Made by a program: the position numbers and the translations under genes. The notes beneath the pieces are model-generated. The model worked only from the letters and a program-made list of their open reading frames with translations, had not been told where the DNA came from and did not search any database. From assembly GCA_000499405.2 (NCBI GenBank), contig HG738141.1, positions 1,492,481 to 1,556,480 on the forward strand: DNA of 64,000 nucleotides. Direction: 5' to 3'. Shown piece by piece: positions 1 through 10,967 of this stretch (the stretch's first letter is position 1; the number at the start of each line of letters is the position of its first letter). This stretch comes from Onchocerca volvulus. Its lineage: Eukaryota > Nematoda > Chromadorea > Rhabditida > Onchocercidae.

Positions 1-128
1 GTACATATGGCATAATTATACACATACACTCTAAAAATAGCATTCTCATTTGAAAAATCATCGTATCATGTAGGTAGTCAATCTAATTAGCAACCATTTT
101 TTATGGGATACTTGAAATTTTTATCAAA

Positions 129-221
129 TTAGATAAGTTCTTCATCGAATACATTTAGATAGCTTTCTATGACATACTTGCCGTTCCTCTTTTCATAAAC
201 AGAAATGACTTGAACCGAGTC
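129..221 (-). CDS. Candidate terminal exon of an unrecognised gene
   Basis: On the minus strand a T/C-rich stretch ending ...GCCGCAG leads into an open frame of 30 codons (positions 221 to 132) closed by TAA at 131-129. The peptide has ordinary coding character, with short pieces such as VISVYEKRNGKYVIESYLN and VFDEELI, mixed charge and no low complexity. If real it is the C-terminal exon of a gene whose earlier exons lie to the right, but I could not find convincing upstream exons before 5 kb. I do not recognise the family. The alternative is a chance open frame, which at this length is quite possible. Confidence 0.3.
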   Translation of the reverse strand, partial: DSVQVISVYEKRNGKYVIESYLNVFDEELI

Positions 222-578
222 CTGCGGCAATGGAAGAATGTGGAATTAAATTTTTAAACTCCTTTAGGGCATAAGTTCCACAGCATCTGGGCGACTGCTT
301 CTGACCTACATTTTTGTTGAGAGTAAACAAGCGAAATTAAAAAACGGGAAAAGAATGCTGACAGAAGTAACAGTTATCGGGCAGCAGAAGCCAGGGAAGA
401 CATTGATGAGGAATAGGCATTCTCGAAGAGAAGGTCACAAGAATGATCCAAAACAAAGTGACCATTTTCCGCTAGTGCCTTCCTTATAATTGAGCCACAA
501 ATTTATTCTTTATTGGCTATTTCACGATAGAAACCAATGAGGTTTTACAATGTCTTCATTGATAACAAAATAAATATG

Positions 579-635
<57 letters not shown>
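579..635. repeat. Poly(A) run of 57 nt
   Basis: Uninterrupted A homopolymer. It could be the tail of an old retroposed copy, but the sequence to its left shows no recognisable element and I saw no clear target-site duplication. Confidence 0.9.
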
Positions 636-637
<2 letters not shown>

Positions 638-851
638 CGGATCATTTGTCTTGAATACGATATAACTTATTTTATTATATTTTTATCAAATTAAATTATG
701 ATGACAGTCAGTGAAGACTGATCTATGACCTGAAGGTCGCAAAATATTTGGCTAGACTTTAGAACAGACAGCAAAATGGCAAGATTAGCGACTGACAATT
801 TCTAACCGTTGGTTTTCTAGCTAATAATACAGTTGGCCTATGATCTTTATC

Positions 852-880
852 ATATATATATATGATATATATATATATAT
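852..880. repeat. TA dinucleotide repeat
   Basis: A run of TA units interrupted once by a G. Confidence 0.85.
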
Positions 881-3800
881 CTTTCCAATGTAACGTAGTG
901 ATCTTACTTCATTTAAATTCATATTTTGTCCACATTCTGTTCTGATAGATTATGGTAAACGTATTTGCAGTCAAAATGCAAATGCAAATAAGTTGCATTT
1001 CAAATTGCAAGACATTGTAGAACTCGACCTTGCTTTTTTGCTAGGAGTTGTAAGACCAAAAAAGAGTGATTTTAAACAATCGCCAAGTGCCTTACCAAAT
1101 GACGGTTGGCACAGATGCATTCCTATCGAGACAATAGAACGAACTTATATGACTTGGCAAATATATTGTAAGTTGTACGTCTGATAGAAATAAAAAATCG
1201 AGAAAAAAGCACATGCTTTTTTCAATAAATTTCAGGAGCCTTTCATTTAATGAATATGGAAAATATCTCATTTTGCTATGCAAAAAATTTCCAGAGAGAT
1301 CTAATGCTTTGAGATCTATCATAAAGTTTTCAGATAGTAGATGATTTCTTGTCTCTAGTTTTCCCTCGGAATTACGGATGAAATAAAAGTAACTAATCTC
1401 AATTATAGAAATGTGTGCCAATGTGTCATTTCATGCTTGTAAATAATTCATTCACTTTGCAATGCAGTAACAGTTCTCGACCTCTTCTAGATTTCATCAG
1501 AAGAGGAAGTCAATGAAAAAAAAAAAAAGTAATCCAGGTTGCTGTCTAAATTATTATTGAAATGGGATGGCACATCTGACACAGCTCTGTCAATTTGACT
1601 TTTATCAAACGCAGCTTATCATCGCATGCTTATCTATCAATCTCTTTTTCCTAAATTTTTTCAGCTGAGATGCATCGTACCCATACATATATTTCTTCCG
1701 TCTGTTATCTTATTGTTCCACACAAATCTTATCTGCTTATCACGCGCATTCCGACAGGTAACAATAACAATTGTGATATCCACAGGTGACGCTACACCTC
1801 ATTAGATATCTCTTTTGAAGTAGTATGACTGAGATATTTGACAGCTTGCTGATTGTATGGTAATCAGCAATTGAAAAGGTTCATTTGATTCAAATGTCAT
1901 GGAATGAAGTTGTGCTAATTAATAAATTTTTCGTATTACTTACTGATAATTGATTTGCACCACAAAAGTTTCATCGTGGTCATCTCGATTTGGATGATTA
2001 TACAAATAATCGTCGTTATATTGGCAGTAAATTCATGATATGGCATCAGAAAAAAATGAGAGATGATATCATCCACATTGTATTTCCACGTTCAGTGTCT
2101 GGCAGACAGCAAGATGTAATCTCAAAATTCACTTCAGACCATTTTTTCACCAATTTTTTACTCCTGATTTCAAAAGAAGAATAAATATTTCTAGTAAAAC
2201 AGTCCAAAGACTTTTGTAGTTTCTAATCGAAGTATTCCTTCAATGGAAAATGACTTTCCAATACTTTGCAGTAATTGCACCGCTTCACAATAAAGAAATT
2301 TTTCTTAAAAAAATCTGATTTTAATTAAATTTGATGGAATTAGACAGCATTTCTACGTTTTTAGGAGCAAATTTCCTTTCTTCATGTGCATAATGACTGG
2401 AACCGGTATGATTCACGAGCTAATTTACAGTAATGATTAAACATTAAGTTTTCCAAGGATCTTCGCTTAACTTTATTCATTCGATACAGCACATTTTTAA
2501 ACATCAGGGGATTTCCAACCTTCTCCGCATTGCTATCCTAAACAAATCACGACAGCATTTGCTCAAGCACTTTGTCCACAGCAAAAGTTGTAAAGTCATT
2601 ATGCGATGCGGTCTAAAATAAAGCCTGGCTGAAAGTACCATTTCCAACGAAGAAAATTTACTCTTTATCGATAAATTGACATTTTGTTCTGACACTGAGA
2701 AAGGGACAACAGCGATAGATTGATATTTTCAATTCTAAGTTTTCACTGTCACTTCATCTTGATACCATGAAACTTGCTGAGGAAATGATATTCGAATATC
2801 CTTCCACTAGAATGTTCTGACTTTTTTGTATTGCTTACCTGAGAGAAGCAACAACTATTTTTACAAAAGTTATATTAACAACAGATTTCTTTATAACTAT
2901 CCACTCGAATTTTTTCAATTGTCTGATTCGAATCGTTCGTTATTCGTTACATTATTATAAAGCCTGCAATGAGGATAGCGCAAATTTTATTTTCTTCTGC
3001 AACTCTGGTTCCTAAATGAGATATGAAGATATTACACATATACATCCAAAGATTGTTTGAATTTCAGTTAAGACCTACAGTCTCTTCAGTATAATAATAT
3101 AATGAATTGAATTCATAAAAGATTCTTGACAAATGTATGCGATTCAGATGCCAGCTCTTGGCTAGATTATGATCATGGTCGATTGCACTTCAGTGTTTGC
3201 TTGCATAACAGGAAAAATGTTAAAAGTTTATATAATAAAATATTAATATTTCAATACTATCACATGGTTGTAGAGTTCATAAGCTACAAATGTTTATTTC
3301 AAAATTTACATTGGAGAAAATTTTTTGATATATTTAAAATTATTTAGTGGCTAAAGTCAAAATGAATTTGCCTGAAACATTTTGTAAAATAAGTCAAGAG
3401 TAAATCAAGTGTGAATAACCTGGTGGAGTGGGTAAATCAAGCTTCCCCAACTAGTTGTTTTTTCGGAAAAATGGTTCACTTATTGCGCAGGAAGAAAAAA
3501 GGAAATTAGATAAAAATCCTCCTACAACAAACGACCGGTATCCATAGGCAGTTGATGTCATCATCCATACTTTATTGGTCATAGTGCTTCCGCTTTTGTT
3601 TATCAAAATATAGCTCATAATAATAATTATGCTATTTTCTATTCCAACCTGTGAATATTATCAGAATCTTGCAAATGCGATGCGTAGACGGTAAAGATTA
3701 GAGGTCAGAAAAGCGGTCAATAGCGATACTTTTTGAAAAAGGAACAGATACATTCAATTAAATATTGCTTGAGAATTGGTTTTTGCAAAGATTAAAAAAA

Positions 3801-5299
3801 TGAAAGCATTTTCCGTTTTTGGAATATACTGTAAAATCATTGCATATATCAATCTTTTCTATACATAACATGGATGATGAATTAATTACCATATTCCAAT
3901 GCTTATACAATTAAAACTAGCTGTGTTAGTCAGCCTAGAGATGAATAGGGATCCAAGTGGAAGAAACAAGGCTTCGATGTAGATGTCGAATTAGCTGGGA
4001 AGGGCTATAAAAAGTAACGTTATCCAACAAATGTGACGTCAGTGCGACCATGGTTGTCAGACGTGGAATTTTTTTTATCGACACGAAGGCTCATATCATG
4101 CCTGAAAGGACAAAGGAATTAAAGAGTTTCAATGACAGAGTCAACCAAATCGGTTACACTAAGAATTGCTTTTTATCTTTAATCGAGAGCGTCGAACTTT
4201 GACTTTTCAGTTATGTCGTCGCAATAAACATGGTAAATATTATGCATTATTGTCACCGCGAAACAATGTCATCTAGCACTCTTATTGCACAAATGAATAA
4301 AGCAATTCTTGTTATAGGCCTTAAACTTTATTATCATCACTCAAAGTTTATACCAAATGTGAATGCAAGATTAGGCAGGAAATACTATTTTCTCTATGAT
4401 TGTCCTGCTTCAATCTTCTTTGCGGATATAGAAAGTTCAGTGCCGAATATTGAAGCAAAATTTAGAAAGAAAATTCTGAAGTTACATTTTGAATTATAAC
4501 AAGTCTGTGTCATTTCATGGAAGAATGACTACAATAAGATAGATTGCGGGAGGAAATGAGAATTTCATAAAAACAAATTTCAAAAAAGAGATATCTAATA
4601 TGGCTTTAGAGCGATCGGCGCAAACTTCTATCACAAAGAGTTCTTGGAACCCTTGGAAGATTAATTACTTCATTCATTCTAAGTAAACAAAAACTAAATT
4701 ACATTTATTAGAGCTATTGAAAATAAGGAAAGAATTTGAATCATCAAGATATGTTGTTATGAAACAAGTGATAACTGTATCAAAGACATTATTCAGTAAT
4801 CATTTGATCAATTGATTTCGTTCTGTCACATTAGCTTTGTGCTAAGAACCTCAAATTTATTTATTATTCTTCACAATCACACGGTGATCTGTTTTAAAAT
4901 GGTGATTTATATCACATAAAGATTTTCTTATCTTACTGACTTGCTTTTTTAAAGTTACGCTTTAAATTTTGCAAATCATCAGATTTACTGACTTGCAATT
5001 CAATAAATACAATACTTAGAATCTTTCTCGGACATTCTGGCTTCTCCCAACTTCCGGTGAATTAAGTACAGTAAATTGCCAAGTGAATGAGTATAATATC
5101 AAGGCCTTATCTGTAAGCATGAAGATTGGTTCTGTGCGCCTAAGGTGTTCTAATTGAGTGAATAAAGTTTCAACTGTAATCATTGGTCCTAAGGAGTAAA
5201 ATATATCAAAGAAGAGATTCCTATCGATAATTTGTTCCTATTTTTGCATTTGCTACCATTTGAGACTATTTCGTTATAACTTCGAATATGTTAAAAGTA

Positions 5300-6891
5300 C
5301 TAATTGTACCTGACACGCTTTGCGTGCCCGGCTCCAGCTAGTCTGCATAAATTTAAATGTTCGTTTGTTCAAAATCTTAAATCTTCGAAAGTTCTTAAAT
5401 ATGCGTAACACATTCCTTTTGTTGCTCCATTAAATTCCAGAGCCTTGTAATAAGGATACACTTCAGTCATAGTGTCAATAAGAACATGCGGGCTCAAATG
5501 GAATGCAAGACAATTGTAATCGCTTGATTGCTGAACACAAAGTTGTGTTTAACGCTGATCTCCTGTTTCTCGTTGACATCTTTCAGCCACTCTCAATCTG
5601 TCAAGTTCAATCTGTTCAAAATGAAGCAGATCTGAAGCTGCAGAACAGGATTGATCGTGCATCCTCAAGCACGGTCGATGGACGCACCGTGCGACCATTT
5701 GTCCATCGACCACGCTCGCAACCGTGTATCTTTAAGTCTACTACACGTTGTCCTGCTCGCATTTGAGCATTTTTTGTCTTCGCTCGTTTGTTGATGCCCA
5801 TTCTTCCTAGTTTGATTTGCAATTAATCGTCGCAATGTTTTCGTTCTGCGAGTACGACGACCTAAGTTTGATCTTCTGCGAGGCATTATTTGGATAACTA
5901 AAGCAAACTGATTGCACCGGAATTATCCTCTAAATTATTTGAGAATATCAAGCAAATTAATCACTGAATTATTCTTTCCTTTGCCACTTGTAAAGAAGAA
6001 TAAAATTCCTTGACTGTCGATTCGCTGCTATTGCTGTGTCGACCTGTGTTGTTGTAAAACTGTCGCTGTGTCGGTATAGAAACTTCGAACTGAACTGTTC
6101 ATTGAACTCGAATTTTTATTGAACTTGAATTAATTCAGCTCCAAAATCCGAACCTTTTAAATCTATTCGGGGCTCCACCACCTTTTCTGATTTCCAACAT
6201 GTCGCCTTATAATGGTTGATCTCACTTTGTTTTTCTGTTAATCGAAGTGTTTTGGCAGAAACATGTTTATCTTTATGAAAACGTTAAAAAAAAAAGTGAA
6301 TGTATCTATATGCCTATTTAAATGCAATATTGTGTCAAAATTTCAAATCAATCGGTAAAGAACTTGAAAGGTTGTGTCAAAATGAACAACAAGCATGCAT
6401 TCATGACGAACAGGCGATCCAAGACATGAATATTAGAAGTCAGAAAAATAATCCATAAATTGCCTTAATGAAATATTTCATTAAACATCATGACCTCGAC
6501 ATTTCTGCGACGCAACTATATTCTTCACAAAGCAACAAAGGAACGAAAAAGCTCAAGCACGCGCGTATCCAAACACGACGTCATATTTCAAATCATTTGG
6601 TGAAGAATTTGAAACGTTGTGTAAAAATGAACAATGCAAAACGCAGGCGTTACGAATGCAGAAAGTAAGCGTGGCGAATAAATCCAGTCCGCTGATGAAG
6701 GCGTGGTCAATAAATTCTGTCCGCTCATGAAGACGTGGCGCAGGGCTTGGTCGTAAAAAATATTATGTCTATGTAAAAAAAAAGCGTCTATTCAAATGCA
6801 AGATTAAATCAAAATTTGGAAGGAATTGGTGAAGAACATCCGGAGATTTAAGGCTTGTGACGGCAAATATTTACATTTTTATTTATATAGA
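5300..6891 (-). mobile_element. Degenerate Helitron-type element
   Basis: Read on the minus strand, the 5' end is A|TCTATATAAATAAAAATG (TC at 6891-6890), the usual Helitron start placed after a host A. At the other end, minus-strand GCACGC-AAA-GCGTGT forms the subterminal hairpin (about 5311-5325). It is followed 10-11 nt later by TTAG and a host T (5303-5299), which would be a one-base variant of the expected CTRR end. The interior carries two to three diverged copies of a block reading roughly 'tca..ttTggtgaagaa.tTgaaa..ttgtgtcaaaaatgaac' on the + strand (6340-6400, 6575-6635, 6805-6835). A decayed coding remnant on the minus strand fits the orientation. At about 1.6 kb it lacks helicase and Rep domains, so it is non-autonomous or truncated. 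Confidence 0.65.
5616..5886 (-). pseudogene. Frameshifted N-terminal remnant of Helitron protein
   Basis: From an ATG at 5886 the minus strand encodes a strongly basic peptide beginning MPRRRSNLGRRTRRTKTLRR followed by LIANQT, an arginine-rich leader typical of proteins encoded by animal Helitrons. The frame then continues poorly. The overlapping minus frame (to 5616) takes over with basic helical sequence (KTKNAQMRAGQRV), so an indel near 5790-5800 has probably split the original reading frame. No RepHel nuclease or helicase motif remains. This identification rests on recall of the family leader motif plus the element ends, not on a search. Confidence 0.5.
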
Positions 6892-7833
6892 TTGATTATC
6901 AGAAAAGACGATATCGGCTGAGAAAGATCTTACTGTATCGAACAACTCGAAGATATCTCAAATTCAAATGCGGATATAGCTATACATACCGCAGTGTGAC
7001 TGTTATTATTTATAAAACTCAGTATCATAAATATGAAGGGATAACTATGTTTATTCCCTCCCCACACTGGATAATAAGTTAATTTGGAGGCATCTGAACA
7101 TTCCTCCGTAAGCACGAAATTAAGGATGATTCCAGAAGTGAGAAAAGCAAAATATGCTTGAGATAATTCTAAGGTAAGAGGATTTAAGAGCAGATAACAG
7201 CAAAGAAATTATATAGAGATATTGAAGGATATTATATTTTCTTTCAGCATGTTTTTTGATTAAAAGATGAATGAGACTTTATTCAAATTGCAGAAAACAA
7301 TTTCTTTAGAGATAGGAACATCTAAAAATCAGTAATTCAAAGTGTAAAGCTGATGCAGCAAATTTTAACAATAATCATCTCCAAAATTCAGATCATTCTC
7401 GCCTTCCTTATCATATTTCTTTCCCCAAGTGAAAATCAAAAATACGGTTTTTCGCAAAAAATTTGAATAATCCAGACATATATGTAATATACTAAAAAGC
7501 CTATCTTAATTCAGCGTGAATGCCATGATTTCTATGTAGACTCAATATACATTAGCAATACAACAGGAAGAAAGGTAAACGAAAGAAGAATCAACTGCAG
7601 TATCGAAAAATCCAACTCATATTGATAATATGCCATTTCAAAATTTTACATTTCTTCAAGAAAAGTCATATTTCATCTCCTCTCGTTCTTTCCTTCTTAT
7701 TTACAACAGCCTGCCTTGAAATATCATATCTTCACATAATACAGCAAAATATATAATGTGAAACTAATAGAAACATGAGAAGTTTCAAAAGTCTTGATTG
7801 AAAGAAGGAATAATGAAAAAATTACTCAACTAA
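6892..7833. other. Intergenic, 3' side of CWC15
   Basis: No gene seen. The right part must include the 3' untranslated region of the minus-strand CWC15 gene that ends at 7834. Confidence 0.5.
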
Positions 7834-9626
7834 TCATTTGATATATTTCTCCATAAACTTCTTGTGAAATTCTGAACGAATGGCATCATTGATGAAAACC
7901 TGCTCCTTCCTGCGCTCTTCGATGCCCTTAGCACAATTCTTGAAAACTACATCATCATCCCATCGTCGTTTCACCTTAATTACTTTACATAAAAATAAAG
8001 TGGAAGCAATATAAACATCTAGTAAAATACGTATAATATCAGAATTAACAGAATTACAGTGTGGATGTCCAGATATCGCCAGCATATAATGAAGAAAGTT
8101 GCACTAAATGTTCGAATCGCCCGAAAAATCTTTGTCAAAGAATATGCTACTAGTTAATAATCCTTTCTAAGCAGTATGCTACTAGTTATAATAGATTTTT
8201 TTGCACTAATCTACAATGGTATATACTATAATTTACACATTTCTGTTATGGATTAGTGGCATTTCTATTTCCAAAATCAGATTATAACTTGAGCAGTATT
8301 TCTGTAGCTGTATTTGATACTTCTATGCAAGAGAAAGTGTCACACATTTTTTAAAAATCTATCGAAATTACAGGTTGCAATCTGTTATGTTTCAGCGCAG
8401 ATGAACGTACCTTGAAATCTGATGCTTCAGTGTTGAGCAATGGATTTCCGTGTAAAATATTTTCGGTCCTGATCCGTTCCTACAAAACACAAATACACTT
8501 TCAAGAATTATACTGATGAGTCAATAAATGATATCAAGTCTCATTTTATTTTTCCATGATAACTCATAACAAAAACCATGTCTCTGCTTTTACTATTGTC
8601 ATATTATCCATCTTTATAAATTATTCACCACCTATATATGAACAGGATTAAAAGAAATATAAACAGTGAAGCAAAAGTTCATTTACAAATATGAACTTGA
8701 AACATTTAATTTCTACCTGTTCTTCAGCTAATGCCGCATCACGTTGAGCCTTCTCCAAAGCTCGTTCTTTCTTGATCCTAGCTAGTTCAGCCATCAATTC
8801 TGCGGCATCATCCTCATCTTCATCGGAATTCTACAATCAACACAGATTAATAGACAGTATCAAGAACTGTCTTAGAAAAATCAGAATCTTATATAATAAA
8901 TTATATAAGAAATGAAGAAGAGATATGGATTATCACATAAAAAGTTAACAAACATAAATAATAAGCTAATAGCTAATAGACATAAATGAGAACATGCAAA
9001 AATGATAAACTTACATCATTGATATCATCATCATAAGGATCGTCCTCATCTTGGACATTTGGTGCCGAAATTCCCTCCAGTTTTGGTTTCTTCTGTATAT
9101 TCCAACCACTTTCTCGATTTCTTCGTTCACGTCCTATATTTTTCTCCTTCTCCTCTAATTCGCGACGCAAATCCTGCAAAAACATGGATAAATCTAATAG
9201 TTTATCACTGGATTAACAATTCATTTCGTCAGTCCAAGTTATGATGCACAACAAGCTCTATTCCTGTTCTACTTATGTGCAAACAAAATACGTTAGCTTC
9301 CCTTCAAATTTTAAGTAGAGTTAAAGTTTAAATGAGTCTGCTTTTTATTCTACACAATCGCTTCCTATTTTCTCCTTCCTCTATTCTAGATGATTGTATG
9401 TACATAATACAAGTATCTCGCCTTGATTTCTTCATTCAAGCCGTGAGATTCTTACCCTCGATTTGATATCCTCTGCATGCCCTTGTCCCTTTTGACGGTA
9501 TTTAAGTTTTGTGTGTGATGGCATATCCTTGCTTGAATACTGCTGCGATAATTTTGAGAGATCGCCCTCATTTCTGCCAGATCCACCTCGCGCCGGTTCA
9601 AAAGTAGGTCGATGTGCAGTTGTCAT
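7834..9626 (-). CDS. CWC15: Spliceosome-associated protein CWC15
   Basis: CWC15 (Cwf15/Ad-002) is a Prp19-related component of the activated spliceosome in the nucleus. Five exons join in phase 0: 9626-9456, 9173-9015, 8830-8717, 8479-8411 and 7974-7834, giving 217 residues (human protein about 229). The family N-terminal block [15 protein letters not shown] is present, followed by [18 protein letters not shown] charged coiled region ([12 protein letters not shown]...) and an acidic stretch ([29 protein letters not shown]) come next. The conserved C-terminus contains GNPLL and [17 protein letters not shown], and ends [13 protein letters not shown]. All introns are GT-AG. A TTTTGTTTTAG acceptor ends 8 nt before the ATG, suggesting trans-splicing or a 5' UTR intron. 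The gene is divergent from FAM50 with 1.34 kb between starts. Identification is very secure. Confidence 0.95.
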
Positions 9627-10967
9627 TACGATACCTAAAACAAAATTTATAACAAAACATTCGAATAGCTCTATACAATAATAATGGGACATCATGTTAA
9701 CTCCATCGCAGTAATCATGATAGTTATTTATATAATACGGTGATTACGCATGATCATAACGTCACGCGCAAATGAAGCTCACATCTAAGCATAATCAGCG
9801 CAAAAAGTTCTTAGTTACAGATAAGTGAAAATGACTACCCACAATTCACCCACTTCACTTATCAAAATTGAAGTCCAAACAGTATGCCGATATTTCACGG
9901 CTAGTCATCATCTAGCAAAGATGGGACGCTTTATCTCATACAGATGGGAGATTGGCGCTGAAGTCGGAGTGTTTTTTAGTAGAGCATGATGAGATTTTGA
10001 TTTCCTTCCTTTGCTCATTTTTTGAACACTTCAAACTTATAAGTAACTTTTATTGCTTGTAATGGGATACGTACTGTAGTACTGAGAATTTTGACCAGAG
10101 TTCATTTCTTGCATTCTGATGTTATGAGGGCAGCAGATGCTTCATTTAATTCATCATAGATAGCTGAAGAGAATGCGTTTATGCCATTTAGAGATTTCAG
10201 TCTCCGTGATTATTATGTTTATCATCGTTTTATTACCGTAGATCTGTATAACCTTATAGTACACTGGTATGAATTGTTATTTTATCTTATCATAATGTTT
10301 TCCTAAAACATAATTTACACGCTATTTATTTTTATCTATCATTTACCTTTATTTAATATTTGATTATTATTGTTTTTTAATCCTATATGTGTTTGTAGTT
10401 GTTGATTATAATTAGACCCAGATAGCTTCACTTTATCATTATAATGAAGTATATCTGCTGCAGAATGCACTTTTATCTGATTTTATAATTTTTGTAACTG
10501 TGTAAAGTTAATGAGAGAAATGATTTCTATTAACAAAAAGCTGTGATGTCATATGAGTTAGTGCCCTAAATAACATCGAAGTGCAGTTGAAACATTGGTA
10601 ACTGGTTTGTTTTGGCACTGCTCGATACCCTGACATGGCTTTGTTCGGTCCACTTAATATAACTAGATAGATGACTGTATGCTTCGGATAGCCAATATTA
10701 GTATCAGGTCTCTTCTTGCAGTTATACTGGTAAGTACTTTGAACATATCCCAGAAATAATATGGAAATCTGAAGAGCACTTTCTAGCCTTTTTGAGTTTC
10801 TTCACACATGTTGCAATGTATGTATCTGTCGGTGTATTTTATCAGATATGCAATTAATGGATGCTTCAGAATTCCCAAAAATATGTGAGTTCTTATTCAA
10901 TGCGTGAAATAAACGCTCATAAATGATATTAGCATTATATTACCGATGAAAACATTTTTTCAGGAAA
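9627..10967. promoter_or_regulatory. Shared upstream region of CWC15 and FAM50
   Basis: The 1.3 kb between the two divergent ATGs must hold both promoters. I see no TATA box or named site that I would commit to. Both genes have a T-rich splice acceptor directly before the ATG, so transcription start sites may lie well upstream. Confidence 0.5.
10955..10963 (+). other. Probable trans-splice acceptor of FAM50
   Basis: TTTTTTCAG ends 4 nt before the FAM50 ATG (10968) with no upstream coding exon needed, the usual arrangement for spliced-leader addition in nematodes. A cis-spliced 5' UTR intron would look the same. Confidence 0.6.

Larger units (their letters stand above)
222..5299. other. Gene-poor stretch
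   Basis: I see no convincing gene here. Open frames are short, lack splice context and look random. The stretch holds a long A run (579-635) and a TA-rich block (852-880). Near 4.01-4.04 kb a CTATAAAAAG box is followed by a perfect TGACGTCA (4034-4041), which resembles a promoter with a CRE-type site, but no coding sequence follows it that I can recognise. Confidence 0.5.

Noticed and set aside
1092..1421. 109-codon minus-strand open frame
   Set aside because: Somewhat protein-like, but no homology recognised and no promoter, splice site or partner exon.
5313..5341. + strand hairpin CACGC-TTT-GCGTG followed by CTAG, read as a Helitron 3' end in + orientation
   Set aside because: The 5' end, internal blocks and coding remnant all point to the minus orientation, which makes the same hairpin the subterminal hairpin of a minus-strand element.
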